A stretch of 64,000 nucleotides of DNA, taken from NCBI GenBank assembly GCA_024760905.1, contig CM045733.1, positions 64,802,501-64,866,500 on the forward strand, read 5' to 3'. Origin of the DNA: Plotosus lineatus. Its lineage: Eukaryota; Chordata; Actinopteri; Siluriformes; Plotosidae. Positions 56,501 to 64,000 of the stretch are shown here, piece by piece (the stretch's first letter is position 1; every line of letters starts with the position of its first letter). A program made the position numbers and the translations under genes. The notes beneath the pieces were generated by a model. The model made no database searches and was not told the DNA's origin. It saw nothing but the letters and a program-made list of their open reading frames with translations.

Positions 56501-59500
56501 AACAAGCTATGAGCCTGTTTGTGTTTCTATTATTGTGCCTGTATTCCAGCATTAAGCATAAAAACTAGTCTATGACAAATTATGCAGTTTAGAACTAAAA
56601 CCAGTATTAAGTCATAGTTCTTCTGGTGTATGCTGGGTTGACCATGGGGGATCTCTCTGGTTGGACACATCTGAAACACCACAGAAGGGAGGCATTTAAA
56701 AGGCATTCTAATCAGAAGGCTGAGCCACAACTGACTTTTCTAAACACAGAGGAGCAGGAGTTTTACTTCGAGCTCCTTCTGGATGATCATATTTCTCAGC
56801 CTATCGCTAAGGGAGAGAGCCCTGCCATCCTGGGAGGAAGCTCATTTCAGTCTCTTGTATTCACAGTCTTGTCCCCAAAGCTCATGACCATAGGGGAGTA
56901 AACTGACTTGTAAATTGAGAGCTTCGACTTCCAGCTCAGCTCCCTCTTCACCATGACGGGATGGTATAAGCTTTACTTTACAGCACAGGCTGCACCGATC
57001 CGCCCGTCTATCTCCCTTTCCATCTCTCCCTCACCCGTGAACAAGACCCCGAGATACTTGAGTTCCTCCACTTGGAGCAGGACCTCATTCCAGGCCCGGA
57101 GGGTGCATTCCACTCTTTTCCCGCTGAGAACCATGGCCTCAGACCTCAAGGTGCTGATTCTCATTCTGGCTGCATTACACTCAGCTGCCAATTGCTCCAA
57201 TGAAAGCCAGAGGGAGCATTCCAGCAAGAACTCCAGCAAGAGCTGAAGGTCCTGGCTTGCTGAAGCCAAAGAGAAAATGTCATCCACAAAAAGAATAGGC
57301 AAGATCCTATGACTACCAACCCAGAATTCCTCACTGCCTTGGCCGTGCTTAGAAATTTTATCCATAAGTATTATGAATCAACTCCCACTTGGGCTGAGGA
57401 GTATGATTCCACAATGGTTGGAAAACATCTTTCAGTCCCCTTTTTTTCCAAGCTTGTGGTTCAGCCCACGATGACTACACGATGTTGCAGAGACGTGTCA
57501 ACCAAGACAGTCCTACAACATCCTGAGCCCTGAGGTAGTCAGGGAGGATCCTACCCATCCCCAGAGCCCAACCACAGAGGAACTTTTTAACTACCTTGGC
57601 AACCTCCACCCCAATGATGGAAAGACTCTTTCCCAAACCCCCAGGCTCTTCCTCTTTCACAGAGGGTGTGTTGGTTTAATTGAAGAGGTCTTCACCATAT
57701 TCCTTCCTCCTCCCTACAACATCCACGGGTGAGATGAGAAACTCCCCATTTCCACTGTAAACATTATTGGTGGAGAACTGTTTTTCCCTCTTAAGCCGTA
57801 GGATGTTGGTCCAGAACCTTTTCAAGGCCAAGCTCTCACCAATCCTTTTACTCTCAAGATTTTGCATCAGCAACAGCCCTGACTCTGGCTGCAAGACGTT
57901 TGGCCGGTCAGTACCTGTCTGCTGTCTCGGGAGTCCCACAGACCAAAAAGACAATGGGTCTCTTCAGTTTGATGGACCCCCCTCACCGCAGGTGTCCATC
58001 ACCTGGTTCTGGTGTTGCCCCCATAACAGGCACTCATGACCTTCTGGCCACAGTCCTGGGCTACCACCTCAATACTGAAGACACAAAACATGACCCATTC
58101 AAACTCGTAAGTCGGAGTAAGCTCACTACAAAATCAATCATCGAACTGTGGCCTAGGGTGTCCTGGTGCCAAGGGCACTGATGAACACCCTTATATTCAA
58201 ACACGGCCGACAATGAGACACCATTCTGGTTTAGATCGAAGAGGTCGTACCTACTCCTCACACCCTTACAGGTCATACTGTCATTGCCCACATGGACATT
58301 GCAGTCTTCCAGGACAGCAAGGGAGTCCCCAGGGGGAGTGCCCTCTCACACACTTTGAGCTCCACTTTAACACAGTCCATCCACATAAACTGGATCAGAA
58401 GTTGGGCAGTCTGGTTCTAGGAGCCTACTTTGCACAGGGATACTGGGCTTTCTCAGCAACAGACCTCAGAATGTCAGGATAGGAGAACACATTTTCTTCA
58501 CTCTAATCCTGAACACCACAGAGGTGTGTTCTTAGCCCTCTTCTCTTCTCCCTCTTCACACACACTGCTATTTCCCCACCCACACCAGAAACACCATTGT
58601 CAAATTCGCCGAAGATACCACCGTCATAGGTTTGATTACAGATGACGAGTCAGCATCCGGGAAGGAGGTTCTGCATTTGTGGTGATGGTGTGACAACAAC
58701 AATCTGGAATTAAACACATCCAAAAATAAGGAGATGATCATGGACTTTAGAAGATCTAAACAAGCTGAGCGCTATGCCCTCTACATTGATAGAGAGGAAG
58801 ATGATGGGTTGGAAACCTTTAAGTTTCTTGGAGTTCAGTTTTCAGCTGACTTCACTTGGACCACGTACATCTCCCACAAAGTGGGGAAAGCACAACAAAG
58901 GATGTACGTCCTCAGAAAACTTTGGCAAGTCCATCTATCCCGACCACTACTGGCGAATTTTACTGCTCCGTAGTAGAGGTCCTCCTTACCTACTGCTGTA
59001 CAGTGTGGTTTAGTAGCTGTACTGCAGAGGACAGGAAGGCTTTGCAGCAGGTGGTGAGGACAACAGCAGGAAATTGGAACTACACTATCTTCCCATAGTG
59101 ACATTTACATTTTATTTTTTGAACCAATTAATCCTAATTAGGGTCAACTTGGGGCGAGGGCAGAGTACACCCTGGACAGCTCCCTAGGCCATCGCAGGGC
59201 AGAAACACGCTGACGGCTTTGCAGCTACTCTTGTCGAAAGTCAGCCATGGCTCTTTTACATGCCTCACACCACAGACAGAGAGAGACATGGCCAGCCTTT
59301 GATAACCCAGTTAGCAAGTTAATCTTTATATTACATTGAGCTTATTTGTAAGCAAGGAACCTTTTGCGATTGGAGCTTTTGTCATTTTTAGTTCAGTGCC
59401 TCTGGTCTGTTGTTACAATCATTTCCCTTTTTTTCTCCAGCGTCGATCAAAGCAGCAAGTAGTACGCAGGGACAGTTCACTACGTGTAGAACTCGGGGAG

Positions 59501-61280
59501 CTCTCCACTGAGATAGACCTGGACATACTGGGCAGATTGGACAGGATCATTGAGGTCCTGAATAACTGCCCCAGCCAGCCAAAAAAGCAAGCAAACACGC
59601 AGGTGCTTCTCTGAAATTCCCTGTGCCTTATAATCTGTGTGTCAGCAAGAAATACAGAAAGGCAACTGATCACTTTGCGGTATTGTATCGTCTGTGTTAT
59701 TTTACTGCTGACCTATGTGTATCTCTCTTCAGAATCGGTTGTTAGAGCTGCACTCCTCCCTTGTTCTCTTTTCCTCGTATGCTGTTTTGAAGCTACGCTT
59801 CCCCATCCCTGACCTGCGACCTTTAGACCAAAGAAGACCTGTTAGAGAGCGTGCGGTTCGTGAAGAGATCCTCAGACTGGAGGTGTGCAATCTAGAGCTG
59901 AAGTCTCATCAAGGATCAGACCTCCAGCAGCAGGTGCCGTCCAGTCCCACAGCTAGTCTCACCAAGCTGCTGGAGGCTAGCTTCAGTGATCTGCACGGTG
60001 AGGAGAACCTGCTTACTTATTCATTTAATTTATACTTGGTTATTTATGCATATTTTATTTGTTTTTAAAGGCATGTAAACAAAAAATATGAACCCACAGT
60101 CTAATAATACTGAGTTAAATTGATCTATAATGAAACATGCTCATAAATAGTGCTAATGGGCTTATTGAACGATTTGCTCCGGTTTCCTGCTTCTCATATT
60201 ATGCAATCACTGAGTCATTCCACCCATGAGTGGCATAATGCATAATGTTATGGTCAGCATGACCAGTACACCGGCAATCCTGGTTCCGGGTCCAATAAAA
60301 TGCCGCCGTGAAATGTGCACTTTTGGCTCCAGTCACAATGCCACCAAAATGACCCAAGTCTTGAGGGAGCATGCCATTGACTACAGTGGTACCTCAGCTT
60401 ACAAAATTAATCCATTCCAGAGCCTTTTCTTAACCTGGATTTTTTTTTGTAAATTGAACCGCATTTTACATGTAAAACGTGTGATTCATTCCAAGGCCCC
60501 CAATACTACCCCCTAAACCCTTTAAAAATGATAAAAGTATACCTTTTAAGACCTCCTTCTGCTTCAATATCGTACCGATGGTGGACGGGCTTGGCCATAT
60601 TTCTTTGCGATATCACCCGAGCCCGTTTCTTCTTCTTACTTGCACCAGAAATCACACGTGTGTGTGTGTGTGTGTGTTGACCATGTCTTCTTAGCGGAGT
60701 TATAATCTTACGAATGTTTACGGAAGGTTAAAAGCCTGAGTCAAGAAATAAACTATGAAACAACAGTAACTCTGTCCTTTACACGAAAAGCATTATGGTA
60801 GATGCAGCTCCATAAGAGCCAATGGGAGGCAGCTGTGTCATTCCTCCTACCCAATGGGAGGCCAGCGGGGTGAGATGTTTGAACGTTATTGATGGGAGAG
60901 CAGCTCGTGCATTGTTTGAATAGCACGTTTGAATTTTTAAGATGGCGCTTTCCTAACGTGAACTTGTTTTGTATCCAGAGACAAAAATTTTAGGAAAATG
61001 CGTTTCATAACCTGAATTTTTTGTTTGTGAGACTTTCGTAAAGTGAGGTACCACTGTACTAGAGTCTTGTGAACTTTGCTCACTTACCCCTTGTTGGTTC
61101 GAGCTGTGATAACTCATGAATTGTGAACTGAAAATTGTTAGTCATATTAAGGCAAAGATAAAATAATAATTGTTTTGTTGAAATATTTACATATTTGCCC
61201 CACCCACCCAAAAAAAAAAAAATTTGTGTGTTTATATTTTGTTCAGTGTACTTCGAGCCCTTATAAAGCCTGTTGTTTAT

Positions 61281-61339
<59 letters not shown>

Positions 61340-63700
61340 AAGGAGTGTATGAGGACTGGGAGGGAGACTCTTTCCCTTGTATCCGTGTACAAAAGGACGC
61401 CAATACACAGAACCCAGACAGCACACCCAAGTGAGTCCGTGTAGAGGCACTGATTGTATATAAACATTTTTCATGAAGATGAAACTCCAGCGATATCACA
61501 GTAGGCACTGATTGTTCTGAAATCACTTCTGAAACCTCTTATTTTTGGCTCTTTTGTTTTCCTGCAGAGTTGTGGTGTATATAAGTGGAGCGTCAGAGTC
61601 AGATGGTAAAGAGAGTGCAGGAGTGGATTTAAACAGGGATTTGGGGCTTGGCTTTGTGTCTGTTGAAAATCCTTGTGAGCTGACGGAGACGAGCAGCTCC
61701 CCCTTCTCCTCTAACCGCACCATGTTTGAGACGGAAGAGGTGGAAAATTCACTTTCTTCTTCCTCTCATTTTGACCTTTGCAGTTCCAGTATTTAGTGTC
61801 TCACAATCATTACTGTCTCATTTTCTTCCTTGTCTTGTTTAGATGGTGATCCCTGCAGATCCCGAGGAAATGAAGGAATTCCAGGAACAGTGTGTGGCTC
61901 AGAGTCAGTGTGTGGTGGACATTACATTCCCTCTGGCCTGCATCTTCTTGCCAAGCAAAGAAGCTTTTCAGAGCATCTACAACAGGCATGAGTCCCTCCC
62001 CCTTTCCAGTTACATCACACTCTATAATTAAGACATATATATTTTATATTTAATATATAATTTTCATTGAGTTTTGAATTCACATTAAAAACAGGATTGG
62101 CATTAGGGTTAGCTTGGAATGAGTCTCGAATATTTCGGTTTTCATTTTCCTGTTGTAACATTTAAGGTCATGGTATATGAGCTAATATCCTGAGTGTGGA
62201 CTAGCCAATCAGAACAAGCAATTGCTAATACCTGGTGAACTAGTATAGACCATTGGATCTGGATCTGTGCTCACGCATGTGTTTTTCCTGTGTCTGTCCG
62301 CCTCAGGATCAATAATGATTTGCTGATGTGGGCACCGCCACCTTCTCAATGCCCTCATCCCAAAATGTCACACAGTCTCCTGAAGCAGCATAGATCTGAG
62401 GACGACGAGTTTCAGCTCTGCAAATCTGCCTTCAGACTTGGTCAGTCATTTAAAAACACATTAATATATATTGGGTAGAGGATTTATAAAAAATTAAGAG
62501 ACTGAATGGGTTTGTCCTAAGTGGGCCCCTAATTTTTCCCTCATTTCTGTGACTTCATATTTTACTTAATGAATACACTTAGTTATGCTTCAGGCAATTA
62601 CGTGCTTTAATTATGGTCGTTACTGTAATAATGCGAGATTGTTGGAAAGTTACTAATAAATATAGAATTAAAACTTCCTTTGTAATATACATGATTTAAA
62701 TCCAGCATAATAGAAAATAATTGTCTGTACTCTGAGAGGGAAGGATGGAATATGCTCATTTTCCTGTCAATTATAGTGAAGTTAGCAATTCATGGGCATC
62801 TGTGAGTTGATGCATATGAGGGTGAATGAGTAGAACCCAGGCTAATGCCCTCCCCTGTCACTCTCAGCGATCACCAGCCAATCCATGTGTGCCGTGAGCT
62901 CATGTGTATGAAAGGGGCGAATGACTTTTTCCCTTGGACTGTGTTAGGTCACCTCCAAATGGTCATGCGCATGAACAGCAGTACTTAAAATGGCGACTGG
63001 CTGCATTGCATATCGCATAGGGGGCATGTGCATGCTTATGCCCCTCCCTGGTTGGTGGTGGTTGTGTGTGATAGGGAGTCAACAATTGATGGTAGGAATT
63101 GGATGTAACTAGTTTGGGGGGAGGGGGGTGGGGCAGAATTTATTTATTTAATTAATTTTTTTTTTTTAAATACAATCAGCTGGGATTCCTTGCCTCTGGG
63201 GCAGCGTGGAATGCCCACCCTCTCTGAAGGATAGCTGTCCTATTACAGGAAAGAGTTTATGTTTGACTTAAAATTGTATTTTATTAAACTTTTTTTTTAA
63301 TTGTAGATTCTGACTCTGAAGAGGATGAACCTCATTTCTATTCAGCCAGTGAATCAAAGAAAAAGCAGCAGACAGAGCCGCAGCCTGACCATGCCCTCAG
63401 TGTACTGTGTTTAACCATACAGATTGGGAAGGGTCGCTTGCAGGCTCTGACAGACCGCAAGGTAAGCCAATTATAAGCAGAGCTGTCAGAATCAGGTTCA
63501 ATACAGTATCTCTCTTCGACTGTGTTCTACTTGTATTCTATTGTCATAGAATGAAGCAGGACGGAGGGTTGAACAGTGCCATGGAGAATTGCTTCTCGAT
63601 ATTAAAGGCGGGAAGCTTTTCAGTGTTACCCAGCACCAAAATAACCCCAATTTAAACTTTTTGACTATAGAAAGCAAGATGGTTGAACTCTATCATAAAG
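43322..63700 (+). CDS. atg2a: Autophagy-related protein 2A (ATG2A), 5' half, 21 exons, continues beyond the window
   Basis: ATG2 proteins are rod-shaped lipid-transfer proteins that bridge the ER to the growing phagophore with WIPI4 and ATG9; they also act on lipid droplets. The 21 exons joined here give 3,136 nt (about 1,045 codons) in one frame, about half of the roughly 1,900-2,100 residue family length. Visible: N-terminal chorein domain beginning MSWWLFPWSGSIKKR with YLGHLLKERLSLDQLSLDLY, then IPWAALVTDHCTLEVTGLQL, ETVLRRIKVTFLDT, LDYCDEAVRDSSQ, LSLGGVTLTLL, the SPFSSNRTMFETEEMVIP block, and SIYNRINNDLLMW. The chorein segment resembles ATG2A more than ATG2B. The last exon ends one base into a codon with a good donor, so the gene continues rightwards. 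All introns are GT-AG except one apparent GC-AG. Confidence 0.95.
43659..44859. mobile_element. Tigger-like MITE (M1-long) carrying a hAT-like element
   Basis: Ends CAGTGGTTCCTCAGCTAAAG and CGTTAGATGAGGTACCACT. Contains the hAT-like element at 43998-44683. In atg2a intron 1. Confidence 0.75.
43998..44683. mobile_element. hAT-like MITE, nested
   Basis: Left CAGTGTTTCTCAAGTAGC, right AATTGAGAAGCACTG. Flanks CACAAGGC and CACAAGGT (one mismatch in 8). An additional internal right-end copy stops near 44554. Confidence 0.68.
44976..45138 (+). CDS. atg2a: atg2a exon 2
   Basis: AVNELLDSLAAPLEIVEGF to CVPKDRT, chorein domain. Acceptor CCCTTTCAG, donor GTAAGT. Confidence 0.95.
45284..45433 (+). CDS. 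atg2a: atg2a exon 3
   Basis: N-GTWDSQGWSSSMNFSMQLAE to LEGLEMFAQTIET, chorein domain. Donor GTGTAT. Confidence 0.93.
45786..46096 (-). repeat. SINE family A with L2-like tail
   Basis: Flanked by TTTTAATCTT (45776-45785) and TTTTAACCTT (46097-46106). In atg2a intron 3. Confidence 0.85.
46149..46880. mobile_element. Tigger-like MITE (M1-short), complete
   Basis: Ends CAGTGGCACCTCACCTTATG and GTAAAGTGAAGTACCACTG, TA both sides. In atg2a intron 3. Confidence 0.85.
47230..47395 (+). repeat. SINE/RTE 3' end fragment
   Basis: CACCCCTTGCTAAAGGGTTA through TCGCTGTGGCGACCCCCTGA and GGGAACAGCCGAAAGGAAAA; this tail is nearly identical to the RTE end at 1570-1605. Confidence 0.82.
47396..47815 (+). mobile_element. 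M2 MITE, left end lost
   Basis: Ends GTAGTGAGGGATCCCTG followed by TA. The interior matches 8480-8930. Confidence 0.7.
48053..48198 (+). mobile_element. M2 MITE, left part only
   Basis: CAGGGATCCCTCAATTGCCA after TA, then GGACCGAGACACACCCCGCG, ending in a (GT)n near 48179-48198. Confidence 0.65.
48242..48344 (+). CDS. atg2a: atg2a exon 4
   Basis: V-LRRIKVTFLDTIVRIEHH to ALEMQIK. Acceptor TTCTGCAG, donor GTAAGA. A short TG repeat lies about 45 bases upstream. Confidence 0.94.
48801..48939 (+). CDS. atg2a: atg2a exon 5
   Basis: R-LDYCDEAVRDSSQTVPVD to LLYETLKGSQ. Acceptor GACTGCAG, donor GTGAGG. Confidence 0.94.
49287..49402 (+). repeat. tRNA-derived SINE, 5' part
   Basis: GGTGGCTTAATGGATAAGGC and GCAGTTCAGTCCCC are tRNA-like A- and B-box regions; CCCCGAGCAAGGCTCTTAGC follows. 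Ends in (TA)n then (GA)n (49402-49462). Confidence 0.72.
49463..49640 (-). repeat. tRNA-derived SINE, common teleost type
   Basis: GAGGAAACCGGAGTACCCAG, GGGAATCGAATCCAGGACC, and CTAACCACTACGCCACCGTG at the tRNA-like right end. Confidence 0.78.
49708..50731. mobile_element. Tigger-like MITE (M1-long) carrying a SINE, ending at atg2a exon 6 acceptor
   Basis: Ends CAGTGGTACCTCTACTTACA and CGTAAGTTGAGGTACCACTG; TA at the left. Contains the SINE at 49868-50205 and a CAGTGCTTCTCAA-type hAT piece at 50239. Confidence 0.8.
49868..50205 (+). repeat. SINE family A with RTE-like tail, full length
   Basis: Head GGGGGCAGTGGTGGTCTAGT, B box GGTTCGAGTCC, body, tail AGCCGAAAGGAAGACAGACA. Confidence 0.9.
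50743..50904 (+). CDS. atg2a: atg2a exon 6
   Basis: 54 codons in phase 0, SAVPEHTGDSKEEEKDSL to IKQNDMLPGPK. The acceptor TATGTTTTAG lies only 11 bases after the end of a MITE. Confidence 0.88.
51050..51149 (+). CDS. atg2a: atg2a exon 7
   Basis: LELDGKVGCLHLLLSPDQIT to LCIET. Acceptor CCCCCTCTTTAG, donor GTAACT. Confidence 0.93.
51323..51430. repeat. hAT-type MITE end (GGTGTCAAACTTGAGGCCC)
   Basis: CAGGTGTCAAACTTGAGGCC and GGCCAAATATGGTCCACCAG, a typical end of a widespread hAT family. Truncated by the SINE that follows. Confidence 0.55.
51444..51795 (-). repeat. SINE family A with RTE-like tail, full length
   Basis: Tail CTTTTGGCTTTTTCCCTTT, GTCGCCACAGTGAATGAG; head at right. Contains a G run of about 17. 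Flanks share ATCATAC and TTT(G/A)CATC. Confidence 0.82.
52185..52549 (+). mobile_element. M2 MITE, left end lost
   Basis: Ends GTAGCGAGGGATCCCTG then TA; the interior matches 8540-8930. Confidence 0.7.
52742..52909 (+). CDS. atg2a: atg2a exon 8
   Basis: D-CSSNTNVAGGVQSRPLG to LNVYSMENG. Contains the DDLRLIEEDL motif typical of this segment. Donor GTGAGG. Confidence 0.92.
52953..53060. repeat. hAT-like MITE end (CAGGGGTCTCCAATC)
   Basis: CAGGGGTCTCCAATCTTATC then GGGCCGGTGTGGGTGCAGGT, a common fish repeat; followed by a T/TTTA-rich tract to 53132. In atg2a intron 8. Confidence 0.55.
53325..53467 (+). CDS. atg2a: atg2a exon 9
   Basis: E-MFYSMGPGRMTSSVMSTRS to ASTHPLSPQ, Ser-rich. Acceptor CTACCTCAG, donor GTCTGT (weak). 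A CAG at 53234-53236 was considered as acceptor but leads to a stop. Confidence 0.85.
53547..54000. other. atg2a intron 9, homopolymer-rich
   Basis: A T run at 53547-53578, short tandem copies of GAGCTCTATTATAC (53734-53800) and another T run near 53852. No gene. Confidence 0.5.
54003..54402 (-). repeat. SINE family D copy with hAT insertion
   Basis: CATGACCACCACCAATCAGG at left and GGCATTAAACAGGATTCGAA near the right end match family D. Between them is a hAT-type end CAGGGGTCCCCAACCTTTTT (54159). Confidence 0.62.
54663..54738 (+). CDS. atg2a: atg2a exon 10
   Basis: GMVNRPRHCPVPGTLSSLP to CSKKS. Low conservation; kept because frame and splice sites (TTTTTAG, GTATGT) join exons 9 and 11 without a break. 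Confidence 0.78.
54846..55095 (+). CDS. atg2a: atg2a exon 11
   Basis: R-QATTGQSEPMKLDCLF, then RLSLGGVTLTLLEQEPP, to AKACPHSHL. Strongly conserved in ATG2A. Donor GTACAC. Confidence 0.94.
55218..55359 (+). CDS. atg2a: atg2a exon 12
   Basis: R-LTGAAVQVACEMRSSGRHT to ESGKPQYTE. Acceptor CACGCAG, donor GTACTA. Confidence 0.93.
55833..55931 (+). CDS. atg2a: atg2a exon 13
   Basis: 33 codons, LLQFNNSGHFTLGATARPCA to TEKQQRK. A CT repeat and GTCTTCAG precede it. Donor GTACTT. Confidence 0.88.
56630..58420 (-). mobile_element. LINE with AP endonuclease and RT, internally deleted
   Basis: Minus strand from right: endonuclease piece (VGNDSMTCKGVRSRYDLFDL, VHQCPWHQDTLGHSSMIDFV), then KRFWTNILRLKREKQFSTNN and VGRRKEYGEDLFN, then VEVAKVVKKFLCGWALGMGR, then after a deletion ILFVDDIF (the RT catalytic box, DD kept), VEELKYLGVLFTGEGEMERE, then a C-terminal end near 56650. 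Many stops. In atg2a intron 13. Confidence 0.82.
58480..59098 (+). mobile_element. Rex1/CR1-like LINE RT fragment
   Basis: Reads TRNTIVKFAEDTTVIGLITD (FADD box changed to FAED), NNLELNTSKNKEMIMDFRRS, FKFLGVQFSADFTWTTYISH, VGKAQQRMYVLRKLWQVHLS. Stops and a frameshift near 58970. Opposite orientation to the LINE beside it. Confidence 0.82.
59103..59310 (-). repeat. SINE family A with L2-like tail, head missing
   Basis: TAATCCTAATTAGGGTCAAC through CGAAAGTCAGCCATGGCTCT to TTTGATAACCCAGTTAGC. Confidence 0.8.
59441..59602 (+). CDS. atg2a: atg2a exon 14
   Basis: 54 codons, RRSKQQVVRRDSSLRVELGE to KKQANTQ. Acceptor TTTTTCTCCAG, donor GTGCTT. It follows a 3.5-kb intron filled with LINE fragments. 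Confidence 0.9.
59733..59997 (+). CDS. atg2a: atg2a exon 15
   Basis: NRLLELHSSLVLFSSYAVLK, then LRFPIPDLRPLDQRRPVRER, to LEASFSDLH. The FPIPDLR motif is a hallmark of ATG2. Donor GTGAGG. Confidence 0.95.
60384..61056. mobile_element. Tigger-like MITE (M1-short), complete
   Basis: Ends CAGTGGTACCTCAGCTTACA and GTAAAGTGAGGTACCACTG, TA both sides. In atg2a intron 15. Confidence 0.87.
61285..61336. repeat. (CT)n microsatellite at atg2a exon 16 acceptor
   Basis: About 26 CT units ending six bases before the acceptor AG. Confidence 0.95.
61343..61430 (+). CDS. atg2a: atg2a exon 16
   Basis: G-VYEDWEGDSFPCIRVQKDAN to PDSTP. The acceptor AAAAAG directly follows a CT microsatellite of about 52 bases. 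Donor GTGAGT. Confidence 0.88.
61568..61739 (+). CDS. atg2a: atg2a exon 17
   Basis: K-VVVYISGASESDGKESAG to SPFSSNRTMFETEE. Acceptor TTTTCCTGCAG, donor GTGGAA. Confidence 0.95.
61843..61985 (+). CDS. atg2a: atg2a exon 18
   Basis: MVIPADPEEMKEFQEQCVAQ to EAFQSIYN. The donor needed for the conserved NRINNDL join is GC (AACAG then GCATGA). Confidence 0.88.
62307..62440 (+). CDS. atg2a: atg2a exon 19
   Basis: R-INNDLLMWAPPPSQCPHP to LCKSAFRL. Acceptor CCGCCTCAG, donor GTCAGT. Confidence 0.93.
62790..63140 (+). repeat. SINE family D copy, inverted relative to the others
   Basis: GCATGCTTATGCCCCTCCCT, GGTGGTGGTTGTGTGTGATA and GGAATTGGATGTAACTAG are the complement of the family D 3' half. In atg2a intron 19. 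Confidence 0.62.
63307..63461 (+). CDS. atg2a: atg2a exon 20
   Basis: D-SDSEEDEPHFYSASESKKK to LQALTDRK, an acidic stretch then a conserved strand (LSVLCLTIQIGKGR). Donor GTAAGC. Confidence 0.94.
63550..63700 (+). CDS. atg2a: atg2a exon 21 (last in window)
   Basis: NEAGRRVEQCHGELLLDIKG to SKMVELYHK plus one base. Acceptor TGTCATAG, donor GTAAGA, so the gene continues to the right. Confidence 0.93.
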
Positions 63701-63781
63701 GTAAGAAAAATCAATGAAAATTTCAACCCAGAACACACCCGAAATGGGGCTATTTCTTTCTTTTGTTCCTTATGGCACATA

Positions 63782-63868
63782 CAGTGGCACCTCATCTTAC
63801 GAAAATCCCAACAAACGAAAAATCCAGGTTATGAAACGCATTTTCCGAAAAATTTTTGTCTCTGGATA
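63782..63868. mobile_element. Tigger-like MITE (M1-short), left end, cut by a SINE
   Basis: CAGTGGCACCTCATCTTACG after TA, then the right-end-like sequence found at 21020-21120 in complement; the SINE at 63869 interrupts it. Confidence 0.7.
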
Positions 63869-64000
63869 CAGGGGGGGCAGTGGTGGTCTAGTGGTATAGG
63901 GCGCTGGATCGCTGATCCAAAGGTTGGGGTTTCGAGTCCCACTCTCCACAAGGTTGTCACTGTCTCCCCCCCCCAGTGCAGCTAACTGGGTTATCAAAGG
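63869..64000 (+). repeat. SINE family A, cut by window end
   Basis: GGGCAGTGGTGGTCTAGTGG, GGATCGCTGATCCAAAGG, B box GGTTTCGAGTCCC; continues past the edge. Confidence 0.88.

Noticed and set aside
57309..58482. Plus-strand frames in atg2a intron 13 as extra exons
   Set aside because: Antisense to a LINE with endonuclease and RT motifs; exons 13 and 14 join in frame without them.

Overview
This window is vertebrate nuclear DNA, most probably from a teleost fish. It has intron-split genes with GT-AG sites, long AC/TG and TA microsatellites, and a dense mixture of Tc1, hAT, pogo/Tigger-like MITEs, several non-LTR retrotransposons, tRNA-derived SINEs and an endogenous retrovirus. No species is assigned.

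Two host genes lie head to tail on the + strand. nxf1 (nuclear mRNA export receptor) is complete at 4183-30908: 21 coding exons join in frame to 632 codons including the stop. atg2a (autophagy lipid-transfer protein) starts at 43322 and runs off the right edge: 21 exons join in frame to about 1,045 codons, roughly the N-terminal half. Every exon pair was checked for phase. Together the two genes explain almost all real coding sequence here. One further orphan exon candidate (3372-3527) is unassigned.

Layout: 1-4182 holds repeats (RTE-type LINE 3' end, a hAT carrying a SINE) and the short nxf1 upstream region. 4183-30908 is nxf1, with introns loaded with mobile elements: a restriction-like-endonuclease LINE in intron 5, a constitutive-transport-element-like RNA motif in intron 10, nested MITEs in intron 11, hAT and Tc1 pseudogenes in intron 15, and a 5S/tRNA-headed SINE in intron 18. 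31191-43321 is 12 kb between the genes: a hAT MITE, a broken minus-strand endogenous retrovirus interrupted by a hAT and SINEs, LINE fragments, and the atg2a promoter side. 43322-64000 is the 5' half of atg2a, again with nested MITEs and SINEs.

The most interesting biology is in nxf1 intron 10. A hairpin resembling the Mason-Pfizer monkey virus CTE (the ligand of the NXF1 protein itself) sits in the intron homologous to the one retained in mammalian NXF1. Retention here would give a short NXF1 with 19 intron-encoded residues. That is the expected architecture of a conserved feedback loop in which the export receptor exports its own intron-retaining mRNA. Also notable are two SINE types sharing one tRNA-like head but carrying tails from different LINEs, a MITE whose end lies 11 bases from an atg2a splice acceptor, and microsatellites sitting in the polypyrimidine tracts of constitutive exons.
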